64,000 nucleotides of DNA from Gymnothorax reevesii (lineage: Eukaryota > Chordata > Actinopteri > Anguilliformes > Muraenidae): NCBI GenBank assembly GCA_029721435.1, contig CM056587.1, positions 17,988,667 to 18,052,666 on the forward strand, read 5' to 3'. The notes beneath the pieces are model-generated. The model saw nothing but the letters and a program-made list of their open reading frames with translations. It searched no databases and was not told where the DNA came from. The position numbers and the translations under genes were made by a program. Numbering within the stretch: the first letter of the stretch is position 1; every line of letters begins with the position of its first letter. Below, in pieces: positions 11,163-20,730 of the stretch.

Positions 11163-12225
11163 AAAGACATTATCACTCATCTACTGGCAGCTCAATGCTT
11201 CTCAATAATAGCCTTGCTCCCAGGCAATGAGCCCGGGAGATTTACCTGGAGAAAATGTCCCAGAACACCAATCATTACCTCATTAAGCTCTCTGTGTGAA
11301 CTGAGAGAGAGAGAGAGAGCTCCTTTCAAACTGACTCATTACAGCAGAGCCATGCTCAAATGGCAGTTACATTACAAGACACAGCTGACAAATAGAGTAA
11401 GTGAGTATCTGTGTTAGGGGGCATTAGTCATACATGAGAAGCTTAACTTTCCTGAGAGCCGTGTCTCCATACACACACACGCAGGCAAACGCGCACACCG
11501 CCTGCACGTAAACAGCACACACTTAGCGGCAACACAGCATGTCCTTGTACATTATAATACGACCATGGAGACCACAGTAGAACAAAGCATCCTCGGTCGA
11601 CCTCCATCCCCTCTCAGCTAGCCCATAAACGGGCCATTTAGAGAGCAGTGTTCTCTGTCGCGGCGATTTACGGCAGCCATTGCGGGAGAGAAGGACGCTC
11701 CTCCAGTAACACGGGCTGAAGGTCGGCTCAACTTTAGCACCACTTTGTTTGTAAAGAGAAACAAACTGGAATGGAAAGTATGATTGGGGCCGCAGCTGGG
11801 TACTGACGGGATCGGCAGGCTGCGGTTTCCACTGTCTCCGAATTCGCCCACATGAAATCTAATCCTGCCCTCGATCTGGACTGAGTCATCCGGCAGCTCA
11901 GAACACTACTCAAAACATCATTTCTGAGAGGAGGATAAGAGCTGCTCCGTCTATCATCCCAAATCAGTCACTAACAGGAAATAGATACATATCTGTGTTT
12001 TCAGAAGCTGGTAAAAGGACTCTTCATGGGCAAGGTGGCCAGAGTTTAACATGCCACTCCCTGTTGAAAATGCATGTGCTGGTCAAGATGGTTTAAACTG
12101 TAATTTAACAGCTAGCTGTTCACCAGTCGACCAGCCTATTTAGCCAGCTACTCCTCCAGTATAACGAGCCACTCATTCAGCCAGGTTAACAAGCTTTGGT
12201 GTACTTGTCCAGCAAGAGACCACAC
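11163..12225. other. no gene recognised
   Basis: Somewhat GC-richer between 11600 and 11850, with scattered CpG, but no splice-bounded frame that I trust. Near 12060-12210 it is ordinary AT-rich DNA. Confidence 0.45.
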
Positions 12226-12440
12226 AGTAATAAATAAAAAGTTGACTCAACTTAAAAAAAGAGTAAGGCAACCAGCTGCAAAGGATTTTTGAGTTGGCTC
12301 AACTTGAAATTCCAAGTTCTTTCAAAAATATGTTTGCGTGACCACTGGAGCCTCGAAATTGAGCAAATTCAAAAAATTCCTTTCAGCTGGTCACAGTACT
12401 TTCATTTCTGAGTTCAGTCAACTTTTTTTTTTTACCATGT
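12226..12440. mobile_element. MITE copy A (GGCAACCAGCTGC family)
   Basis: The left end holds AAAAAGTTGACTCAACTT. The complement of the right end reads AAAAAAGTTGACTGAACT, so the ends are inverted repeats. Internal landmarks GGCAACCAGCTGC (12268) and TTTTTGAGTTGGCTCAACTT (12285) recur in the copy at 17464-17658 in the same order. I recall similar elements in many fish genomes. Non-coding and non-autonomous. Confidence 0.65.
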
Positions 12441-13426
12441 AGCCACCGACCAGCTACGAGGAGATCAAAACTTCTCCTTAAAGCACCTCAAACTGTTGTA
12501 GAGCTCCAGCAGGTCTGAGCTATAATTTTCAGCAGGGACTCAGGCTTGGATGTGTCAGTAGCTCTTTCCCTCCAGAGCAGCCCTTAAAACTGTCCTGACT
12601 TTACAACCGTACTTTTGAGAGGGATGAATGGGCCTTTTAAAAGCACTCATTAGAAACTGGATCTCCACAGTCTGATAACGAGAGAGACTCGAACGTGGTG
12701 CCATTACTAACTTAATGCACTTGCATTTAAATGATCTCCACACAGTGAGTGGCCTGCCCACCACTGCCAGACTGATGCGTACTCGTTTTGAGCCACACAA
12801 ACACCACCAGGACAGAGGTGTACGACTCAGGTCCTGGAAGGTCACTGGGTGCTGGATCCATTCCAACCCATTACCTTGGCTTTAGTTCTCTGGCAGGTCC
12901 ATAAACCTCTCAGCTTCACCCCCCTGCTCCTGCACAACAGAAACTTCAGGAATCACTTGCACCCTGCCGCTGTACTCGTATACTTGCACAAGTGCCAGAT
13001 CAAGATATAGTGGAGCTAATTAAATCATGAAAAGCAGACGTTGGCACTCAGTCCTGAACCTGATTGGCAGTTGCAGTTTTCATGCTTTCATATTCAGTCA
13101 CAATGGGTGCCACACATCATGACATAGCTGAAGGGAGGGGGGTTCAAAAGTAATGCGCCACCTACAGGCAATTAACTGCTGCAGCAGTGCTCCCATTCTG
13201 AGCCATGCACACCATTAGTAGGTTTGCGATATTGCAGGATTCTTCCCAAGTCATTGTAATTTAAGGTCAATAAATAAAAACAACAGGAGAAAGATCACAT
13301 CAAGGAGGTCACACGTGTCATGAGAAACACAGGATTCTTTCAGTCAGAACGATTTTTCTCACATATAGCAAATTAAGTCCATAATGAATGATATATAGTA
13401 CAGTGTGCAATAATTTTTTTTCTCTT
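12441..13426. other. no gene recognised
   Basis: 12820-13080 contains phrases resembling a common fish dispersed repeat (ACTCAGGTCCTGGAAGGTCA and later GCACTCAGTCCTGAACCTG), but I cannot define ends. The minus-strand frame 12555-12866 has no recognised domain. Confidence 0.4.
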
Positions 13427-13494
13427 GAACATATGAACACCCTAGGGAGGAATAAGCGGGTATAGAAAATGGATGGATGGAACATATGAACACC
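13427..13494 (+). mobile_element. 38-bp LINE/SINE 3' tail with perfect 15-bp target duplications
   Basis: The insert 13442-13479 reads as the extreme 3' end of a retroposon: GGAATAAGCGGGTATAGAAA followed by ATGGATGGATG. This tail is shared by several fish LINE/SINE pairs that I recall (a G-G-A-T-A-A-G-C-G-G type stem followed by ATGG repeats). It is flanked by identical 15-bp copies of GAACATATGAACACC at 13427-13441 and 13480-13494. Removing the insert plus one copy restores a simple target site. The length and perfection of the duplication indicate target-primed reverse transcription, extreme 5' truncation, and a fairly recent event. Confidence 0.85.
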
Positions 13495-14559
13495 AACAAA
13501 CTTAATTTATAACCATCTCTAAGCACTGAAAGCTGTTTTTTTTTTTTCTCCAGTGCTAATAAGCAGAAAACACCAAGTCTAAATTGATGTGAATGATGCC
13601 ACAGCTAACCTTCAGCCAGCACTGACAAGCCCTAAACAAGAGAAGCGGGAGTCATCTTCAAATCCTGACCCTGACATATCAATCAAAACGCTACTGTAAC
13701 AAATTCAATATTTCACAGGCCTTGAATATAGATATGAAAGCTATGACCCTGATGTAGGCTCTCTGATGACGAGACTCAGTGCATCTTGAACGCGAGTAAC
13801 ACAAACTGTATGTTTATTCAGAGCGGCATTAATGATTATCTTATGAGGTGAATATCACACATTTAAAATCAAAATGAAATGCACTAAAGACATCTACCGG
13901 AATTTATTTGCATGAGGAATGATTGACTTGTTTTGTAATTGCATGTATTAATTACTGTCATCCGTTTTGGTCTCAAATATTCAACCTAGACATTAAAAAA
14001 ACTAAAATATTCAAGCTACAGTTTCTACCTGTTCAATTCAGAATTCATTTAATGGATCGAGACAGGGGAAAAGCAAGTAGGATATCTTGATCTGCATCTT
14101 ATATGCGAAATAAAAAGAGTAAATCAAATTATTTTTTAGACTTACTTCTTCCAGACTAATTTCAACTTCTAATCAAGTATGGTCACAGGATCCTCAACTG
14201 GTCAGACAATTTTACTTCAGTAGAAAAACTGTAGATTGCAAAATGGAAATTATTTCTTAGGACTGAACCTGCATGACTATTCCTTCTGATTGAGTCCTGA
14301 CTGACTACTGCACTCGCCGGTACACTTTTTCCACTTTTAATGATGAAACCAAAGGCTTAAACATCTGGCTTAAGATATTTTTTCTGAATTCAACCAACCG
14401 TAAAGACAGCCTTTTGATAAATGTGAGTAAGATCATAGCAGTTTGAGCAAATGTACACTGCACTTCAGATTAATTAATAAAGTTGGCACCGTAAAGCTTT
14501 CACTGAAAAATACAGGCAAATAAAGATAAAAGACCGAAAGCACACGGTCTCCTTTGTAT
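13495..14559. other. no gene recognised
   Basis: AT-rich, with a T-run at 13535-13548. No repeats or exons identified. Confidence 0.5.
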
Positions 14560-15000
14560 GCGCGGCGCACGTGGCTAAACCCTCCCCCAGACTAACCCGC
14601 TCAGCCCGTGTAATTTGCTCTCGCTATTACAGCATCAGAGAAAGAACAGGAGTCACCGACGCAAACGACCCTTCCGCGTGCACCACCCAGCCCGGATCAC
14701 TGAAGAGAGTTAGCATAGCGGTTACTCACTTGCAGCGCGCTAGCGACGCCCCGCTAACAAGAGGGGCGAGAGACGAGGAAACCCTGCTGGAAGACAATGA
14801 AGGAGCCTGTATCACGCTGACGCGCACATCCCGCACTGACTCAAAACAAAACACAGCCACCTAGCCACCGTCACACCTCCCCCCTTCAGTAACATCCCCC
14901 CCTCCACACTCACACACACACTCCAGAGCCCCAGCCGCGTGCTCACAGCAGCGTGAAGAGCCCAGGAGAGATACCACTATAAGCCGGGTATCTCACGGAC
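14560..15000 (-). promoter_or_regulatory. CpG-rich block, possible minus-strand promoter and first exon
   Basis: 14560-14860 contains roughly 25 CpG dinucleotides in 300 bases, far denser than its surroundings. On the minus strand a splice-donor-like GCAA|GTGAGTAA lies with its intron start at 14729. A transcript starting in the CpG block and running leftward would therefore have an unremarkable first exon ending at 14730. Upstream on that strand is a 500-base pyrimidine-rich tract and an inverted CCAAT box near 15360. A plus-strand 97-codon frame (14571-14864) is open, but its composition is that of a CpG island and it matches no family I know. No start codon or product can be assigned. It could equally be a GC-rich conserved element. 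Confidence 0.4.
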
Positions 15001-15099
15001 ACCCGTTCGCATCAATGGAGGGCAATTCTGTTTGCCCCAGTGTTCCCCAGTGCCCCAGGTCTGTCTACTACAATAGAGCTACACATGGGACAAAAAAAA

Positions 15100-15645
15100 A
15101 GCAAAAACACACAATGGTGAGGAAGGAGGGCACTGAGACTGATAATTAGGACAGATATGAAGAGACACTGAGAAGAGGATGGGGAGAAACTGAGTGAGAG
15201 AGACAGAGTAATAGAAGGATAGAGAGCAGGAAAGCAGGAGAGAGGAGGAAGATTTGAGAGGGAGATCGCGGAGTCGATGTCGTTATCATGATAGCTTGAC
15301 TTCATGCATGTCAAGAAATGTCCCACATGAAGTGCCTGATATGAATTAATTGAATCGGTGATTGGTTAAGGGTGAGAGAGACAGAGAGAATATCTGAACA
15401 CTAAACTGTGTGTTTGTTAATGAGTTCCAGCGCTTATGCTCTTTGCACATTCTTTTCTCTGATTTGGCAACATATGGTGCTACATGCCAATAAAGGGAGA
15501 GTTTGGATTTGAGCGACGGGGAAAGGGTGAGGGAGCGAGAAAGAAAGCAGACAGAGGGATAAAGAGGGAGAGAGGGAGTGATAGAGTGGGAGGGATGGGA
15601 GGGAAGAGGAGATAGAGATATAAGCCCCAGGGAGAGAGAGGTAAT
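15100..15645. repeat. long polypurine (GA-rich) tract
   Basis: The plus strand is strongly A/G-biased in two blocks (15118-15265 and 15500-15645), rich in GAGAGA, GGGAGG and AAAGAAAG. On the minus strand it is CT-rich and produces serine/leucine-only frames. It lies just upstream (minus-strand sense) of the CpG-rich block. Confidence 0.85.
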
Positions 15646-16855
15646 GAATCACTCCTGAGAGGCAGGATATAACACACAGCTGAGCTTCATCTCTGAGGTG
15701 GTACTGCCTCGCTGTCCTCAGCACTGTACATATCCGCACACACAGACAGGCGGGCAGCGTCAAGTAATATGATAAAGCACTTTTCTTCAGAATTAAATAT
15801 TTAAATGCAGGAATGTGAAAAGCTTCTGCCTTGTACAACATCCACCCGTCCATTATCAAACCGGTTTTTCCCTGATGAGAGGGGTTTCAGTCAAAAATAG
15901 AGTGTGTATCCACTTTTTGCTATGTGCATTTTCTATAATAACGAAAAATATACTGGAATCAATGCAACAAAAAAAATGAAAGTTAATAAAACATAATATG
16001 CTTACATGTAACAAACTAATACAACGTATCCCCAACAATTTCAAATACTCTATTAATATAGCATAATAACATAAACTTTTTTTTTAAATAGCATTTTCAT
16101 GTATCAAAAGCCTTTTTGACATGGTTGTTTGAGCATGCGAAAGTCAACATACTGTGTAAAGGGAAATGGGAAAGATGTATGGATAAGCAGCACAGATAAA
16201 CCGTGGGCTACATTTAAAAGACAGTGGCTCTCTGCAGAAAACACTGCACAGTAAGGGTCAGTCACTGTAATTATGTCATGTCTCACGTTCTCAAAATGGA
16301 GTCTTGTTGACAAGTGCAGTGCATTTATAAATTTATTCAGCATCTAAAAGAACACAAACAGAAACCACACAGGCAAGAGGCTGACCTGGCCCCAGGAGAC
16401 GACCCAGATCGCCATATATAGCGAAATCCATAAGTAAGTGGACAGTGACACAGAATGAAAAGGACAGCAATTTCTAAATGGGTCACATAATATGTATGTA
16501 CATAAATACCAACGAATATAAACTGACACAATACACTTTGGCTTTATTCATTGCTTTCAAATCCTATACGCTAGAGTACAAAGATGAAAAAGCAGTAGTT
16601 GACACAATCCTAACGCAACTGCATTAAAATCCTGACAGACTACTCTGCATTCTGAGCATCGCGTCCGTCTGAGGTACACAGAATAATTAATCATTTGTGG
16701 TCTCTCATTCAATCAGGATAACAGCGCACCACATAAAATTAAATGAATTTTTTTTCTCTCCAAGACGAAACACATCAAGCGCTAACGGTCGGTACGGTAT
16801 TGACGTCCAAGAGCAGGGCTTTATTTCGAACGAGGCGCCCCGCAGTGACCCCTTA
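15646..16855. other. no gene recognised
   Basis: AT-rich. Near 16428-16450 the phrase CATAAGTAAGTGGACAGTGA resembles the end of a Tc1-type element, but no matching opposite end was found. Confidence 0.45.
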
Positions 16856-16856
16856 A

Positions 16857-17008
16857 GCCGCTTTCACACCGGACGCGAAACGAATTTTTCGCACGACAGA
16901 ATACATTCAAAGTCAATGCAAAGACGCGAATATTCGCGTCTTCGCATTGACTTTGAATGTAATCTGTCGTGCGAGAAGTTCGTTTCGCGTCCGGTGTGAA
17001 AGTAGCTG
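16857..17008. mobile_element. near-perfect 152-bp palindromic MITE
   Basis: CTTTCACACCGGACGCGAAA at 16861 is repeated in inverse orientation ending near 17001, and the two 70-base arms meet at GACGCGAATATTCGCGTC with no loop. I count only about four or five mismatches across the arms. TAA flanks both sides (16854-16856 and 17009-17011), which would fit the 3-bp TWA duplication of PIF/Harbinger elements; that assignment is an inference. It is CpG-rich, adding to the local CpG density up to 17070. There is no coding capacity; the open frames crossing it read the same peptide on both strands because of the palindrome. Confidence 0.7.
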
Positions 17009-17011
17009 TAA

Positions 17012-17463
17012 GCAGTGCGGAGTTTCCCGCTCTTTGTTGAGGCTCCGCGCGGCGGATAAACCGCTGTTCTTTTTAATGTGCATTCAGCTCCACTGAAGCG
17101 TGCGCCCCGCCCTGTTTCTCTGCTTACACAGACTCCGTATGGCGAGGGCGGTCCTGTTATTGTGACCGGGCAATTATGTGGAGAGGCACTCAATAGCAGC
17201 GCATACAAACGCCTCACATCAAGTTCACTAAAGGATGCAGGAACACAAATACTGTATTATGAAGCAAACTGTGCAATTAAGTGTGTGAATATGAGCTGAA
17301 AGAAGGTAGGTCCACTGTCCTCATCTTTCCCCCAAACTTAGAGCTGACTCTACGGTCCTACAGTTTAGGCATGAATTAAAATACAGCACTTCACCCAAGA
17401 GAATAAAAAAACAAATACTGTAAATAATACAAACTACTGTAAAAAAAATAATAATGTAGGCCG
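17012..17463. other. no gene recognised
   Basis: 17012-17180 is moderately CpG-rich (GCTCCGCGCGGCGG near 17042) and could be regulatory. The rest is AT-rich. Confidence 0.4.
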
Positions 17464-17658
17464 ACTGTAAAAAATATAACTTAAACAAGCAAGGCAACCA
17501 GCTGCACAGCATTTTTGAGTTTGCTCAACTTAAGTTTTTGAGTTTGCATGAACCCATTTTTGAAAGAAGGACTTGAAGTTCAGCCAGTTCAAAGTGCTTT
17601 GCAGCATGAGGTAGTCTTATTCTTTAATGTAGAATCAACTTTTTCTGTTTTAGAGTGC
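17464..17658. mobile_element. MITE copy B (GGCAACCAGCTGC family)
   Basis: Second copy of the element at 12226-12440. It shares AAGGCAACCAGCTGC (17491) and TTTTTGAGTTTGCTCAACTT (17512), and starts with ACTGTAAAAAA. The ends are more eroded than in copy A. Confidence 0.6.
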
Positions 17659-18017
17659 AAAATAAATGATATTAAATAATAAAATCTAACAAAAACAACC
17701 AAATCAACCCAAGCAGTATATTTGTCAAGTGTCTTTGTAATTTGAAACTGCAGCTCTGTCAAAGCGCTGTATAAATAAAATGGAACAGAACTGAATTTGG
17801 TCTGCGATTGTATTGAGCAGTACAGCTATGCAGAGATGTCGCATCCTCTAAGGTCTGCCACTAGGCACGCGTTTCAGCTAGGCCTCGAGGGATTTGCGTT
17901 CCAAGGGCACGGTATCCTATTGTGACCCACACATCGATTACACACCTCGTGTGCTGCCACGCACACTGAACAGGCAAGGTCCAAGGTTCAACAAGGTTTT
18001 TTTGTTTGTGTTTACAG

Positions 18018-18109
18018 AGGCTGTTACACATGGGGAAATTAAACCGCACTACACTCGTTCCTGTAGTCAGAGGTCTCAGACCAGAGCTGCTGACCCAGTC
18101 CTGCCCCAG
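18018..18109 (+). other. possible exon, 92 nt
   Basis: A T-rich tract ending TTTGTGTTTACAG (AG at 18016-18017) is followed 92 bases later by CCCCAG|GTAAGAGA (GT at 18110), a near-ideal donor. Two forward frames stay open across the segment. One would encode a 30-codon stretch containing HGEIKPHYTRSC, which I do not recognise. Such pairs also arise by chance in tens of kilobases, so this could be an untranslated or lncRNA exon, or nothing. It has no linked exon that I can see. Confidence 0.22.
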
Positions 18110-18640
18110 GTAAGAGAGAACCGCTTTGTATCATGCATCTACTTCAGGGATGCCCCATCCAAGGTGCCCTACACATTGCCTATTTATACAGCAGCTGAAA
18201 AACACATTGTTCAAGCAATTTTTTTCCTGCTGATACAATCTAGGTGACTCACCTGCTTGGGTCCAGTGTCGGCTGTATTCCATGCATGAAATTAATATAG
18301 TGGACTGTTCACTGCTGCAAAAGCACAGGAAGCTACCGTGTGTAAACCCTGATAAAGGTGACAGCAGCAACTGAGGTAACGCCCCTGCAGGTGTGTGAAA
18401 TACAAACTAATCGGCACAGTTATTTTTCCTAGCGAGAGCAATGCCCTCATAAAAAAGAGGATTCCTTGGATTTTCTAATTTCAAGTACACTTTCTAGTCC
18501 TTTACAGCTTGATAGAGCCCTTCATTTTTATTTGGAGTGAAATCTCCGAGACTGAATCAAGATTTCATCCCACGAAGAACCTCTAAATTTGCAGAAAGCA
18601 CCAACATTCATGGTGGAATTATTTACACTGGGGTATTTAT
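18110..18640. other. no gene recognised
   Basis: Unremarkable AT-rich DNA between the possible exon and the Tc1 remnant. Confidence 0.45.
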
Positions 18641-19290
18641 ACTGGAACAAATGTATTATGGGATTGAAGTGTTATTTTTCACAAACTTTCTGAATTCCAA
18701 GAATTACTGGGCTCTCAAACATGGTACGCCATTCAACTGTCTCCATTCATACATTAAAATAGTAACAAATTTGATGGCCATTCATTCAATAATTCCACAA
18801 TGAAGTTCGCATGTTAGAGGGCAAACTGTCAGCTTTAATTTGAGGGTGTTTTTATCCATATGAGATTAACCTTTTAGAAACGACAGCACCTTTCATGCAA
18901 AGTTGCCTCCCTTCCCCCAAATGTTCTGGCGCATCAAAGAATATTCAACAGTTTTCATCCATATAAGATGAACCCTTCAGAAATGACAGCGCCTTTCTCA
19001 CAATGTCCCCCCACTTTAATAGTTGTCTGCATATCCTTTTGCATGCACTGACTGCTTTAAGTCTGTGACGAATAGACGCCACCGGAAAGTTGGTATCCTC
19101 CCTGGTGAGGCTCTGCCAAGACTGTGCAGCAGCCATTTTCTGGCCCGGCTTATTTTGGGGACTGTTTGCTTTCAGTCTCCTCTTCAGCATGTAAAAAGCA
19201 TATTTAATTGGACCCAGTGACTGAATCAGCCAATGGAACCAAAATAACAAAAAACCTGTCACAGCCCAGTAAATTACAGCACTCACCGTG
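18640..19290 (-). mobile_element. decayed Tc1-type transposon remnant
   Basis: The segment near 18825-18990 (CAGCTTTAATTTGAGGGTG, then two related AACGACAGCACC/AATGACAGCGCC passages) matches the subterminal region I recall for a fish Tc1 element. It is followed by the minus-strand C-terminus of its transposase. The termini are too eroded to place; the boundaries are approximate. Confidence 0.6.
18966..19240 (-). pseudogene. Tc1-type transposase C-terminal fragment
   Basis: Minus-strand peptide pieces YAFYMLKRRLK, NKPGQKMAAAQSWQSLTRED and HRLKAVSACK match the C-terminal end of Tc1 transposases of the HAF.LLK type. The motif normally containing the third catalytic acid (P-I-E-H-A-F) here reads PIKYAF, so the glutamate is replaced by lysine. 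Everything upstream of it, including the first two catalytic aspartates and the helix-turn-helix DNA-binding part, is missing. Dead. Confidence 0.75.
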
Positions 19291-20087
19291 AATAGATTGG
19301 GTTCTTCTCAGGTTCATTTTGGAACCATTTTTAAGAGATGCAAACTACATCTTGCAGTCTACCCCCTCACGGTATGGGCAGATTACTAATGCCAATACAA
19401 CACTAAGACAAGGACATGTAGTGAACTGTCAGAGGGCATTGAGAGCCTTAACAGCAGGACACTCACTCTTTATTTTGGCCGTGTGCCCCATCCAAACCTT
19501 TTATTTACATCCTGCTGTGCCACCGAGTTAGCAACAAAACCGCTGAGATATCTGAGAGAGGTACAAACACGTTGGTCTTTTGAAGGTGTTTCATTCAGAA
19601 GGTGTTTGAACCAGCGAAATATTATGACTGTGAAGGTCATTATCCACTCACAGTCCGACAGACCGTGGTCCTGAAGACCCACCTTCATATCAGTTCTCAC
19701 TCCTACCATCACAAACCACACAATGTTCAACAGCTCTTGTCAATTAGTAGAGTACGATGTGCCAAATTAAGGTTGAAATTAGACCTTATTTGAGGTGGGT
19801 AAGTTCATCAGATCAGAGATTAAGCCAAAATGTTGCCCCAGGTCCAGAATTCTGGAATAGAAAGTCCTCTCCACCCCCCTAATGAACACCAATCAGCAAA
19901 CATTCTGATAGGTTAACAGCTACCAAGATGAGCAGAATGAAATAGCTTCCCAGTTTCAGTTTCTTGACCAGTTGAGGTTCTAATAGAAAGACGATCCATC
20001 AAGTGACAGAAAACAGGTCGCAGGATGGCTACTGATTGATTTATTTCAATTAGCCAAACCAAGTCGGTTGTCTGCACAGTTGCAGCA
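19291..20087. other. no gene recognised
   Basis: Mixed AT-rich sequence. Short frames on both strands lack features. Confidence 0.45.
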
Positions 20088-20730
20088 GGGTCAGTCCATG
20101 TCAGATCATCAAATGAGTCTCACCACCACCTTCTCAATTTTCCCATTTTTTGTACGCAGCTGTATAAATATATTTCACTGACAAATCTGAAATTTCAGCT
20201 CATTCGGACCAAAAATGAATTTTTGGTGCATTATTTTCTAAGGGTACTGTCCGTCAGTTTTTTCTCAATTGACATATTTCTTGTATTCAACATGGCATAA
20301 CTTTCTTACTGCAAAATTTATATTAGTCAAAACACATCAACAGTTTTTGGAGAGGTCTTTCTACTATAATAGAGGAATCAGTAAAAAAAAAAAGATAAAG
20401 TAAAAATGACTGCATTATTTTCTGATTAAGCAGTCTAACATTAGCATAGATGCAAAGTTTTTCAGAGCTACAGGTGTAATAATTAAAAAGTTATGCCATG
20501 TTAAATACAAGAAAAATGTCAATTGACCAAAAAATAAATAAATAAAAAACTGACAGGACAGTACCCTTAGAAAACAATTCACCAAAAAATCATTTTTGGT
20601 CCGAATGACCTGAAATTTTGGATTTGTTAATCACTAATGCCTAATTATCTGTTGTGAAAATATGGAAGCAATCTATGACTACATGGTGACAAATGTTTTG
20701 TATATCTGATGATTTGACATGGAATGACCC
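20088..20730. mobile_element. 643-bp inverted-repeat element
   Basis: Ends are inverted: left GGGTCAGTCCATGTCAGATC, and the complement of the right end GGGTCATTCCATGTCAAATC. The arms remain alignable for more than 200 bases each, including TTTCAGCTCATTCGGACC against TTTCAGGTCATTCGGACC, AAGGGTACTGTC on both sides, and AACATGGCATAACTTT on both sides. About 200 bases of AT-rich sequence form the loop. AGCA lies on both flanks and might be a target duplication. No coding potential, so a non-autonomous transposon with very long terminal repeats. Superfamily not assigned. Confidence 0.75.

Noticed and set aside
14571..14864. 97-codon plus-strand frame in the CpG block
   Set aside because: Open because of base composition; no domain, and the splice-like signal lies on the other strand.
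15012..15859. Serine/leucine-rich minus-strand frames
   Set aside because: Artefacts of the polypurine tract.
16425..16460. Tc1-type end
   Set aside because: CATAAGTAAGTGGACAGTGA is suggestive but no partner end was found.
16864..17217. 117-codon minus-strand frame
   Set aside because: Crosses the palindromic MITE; the same peptide appears on the plus strand.
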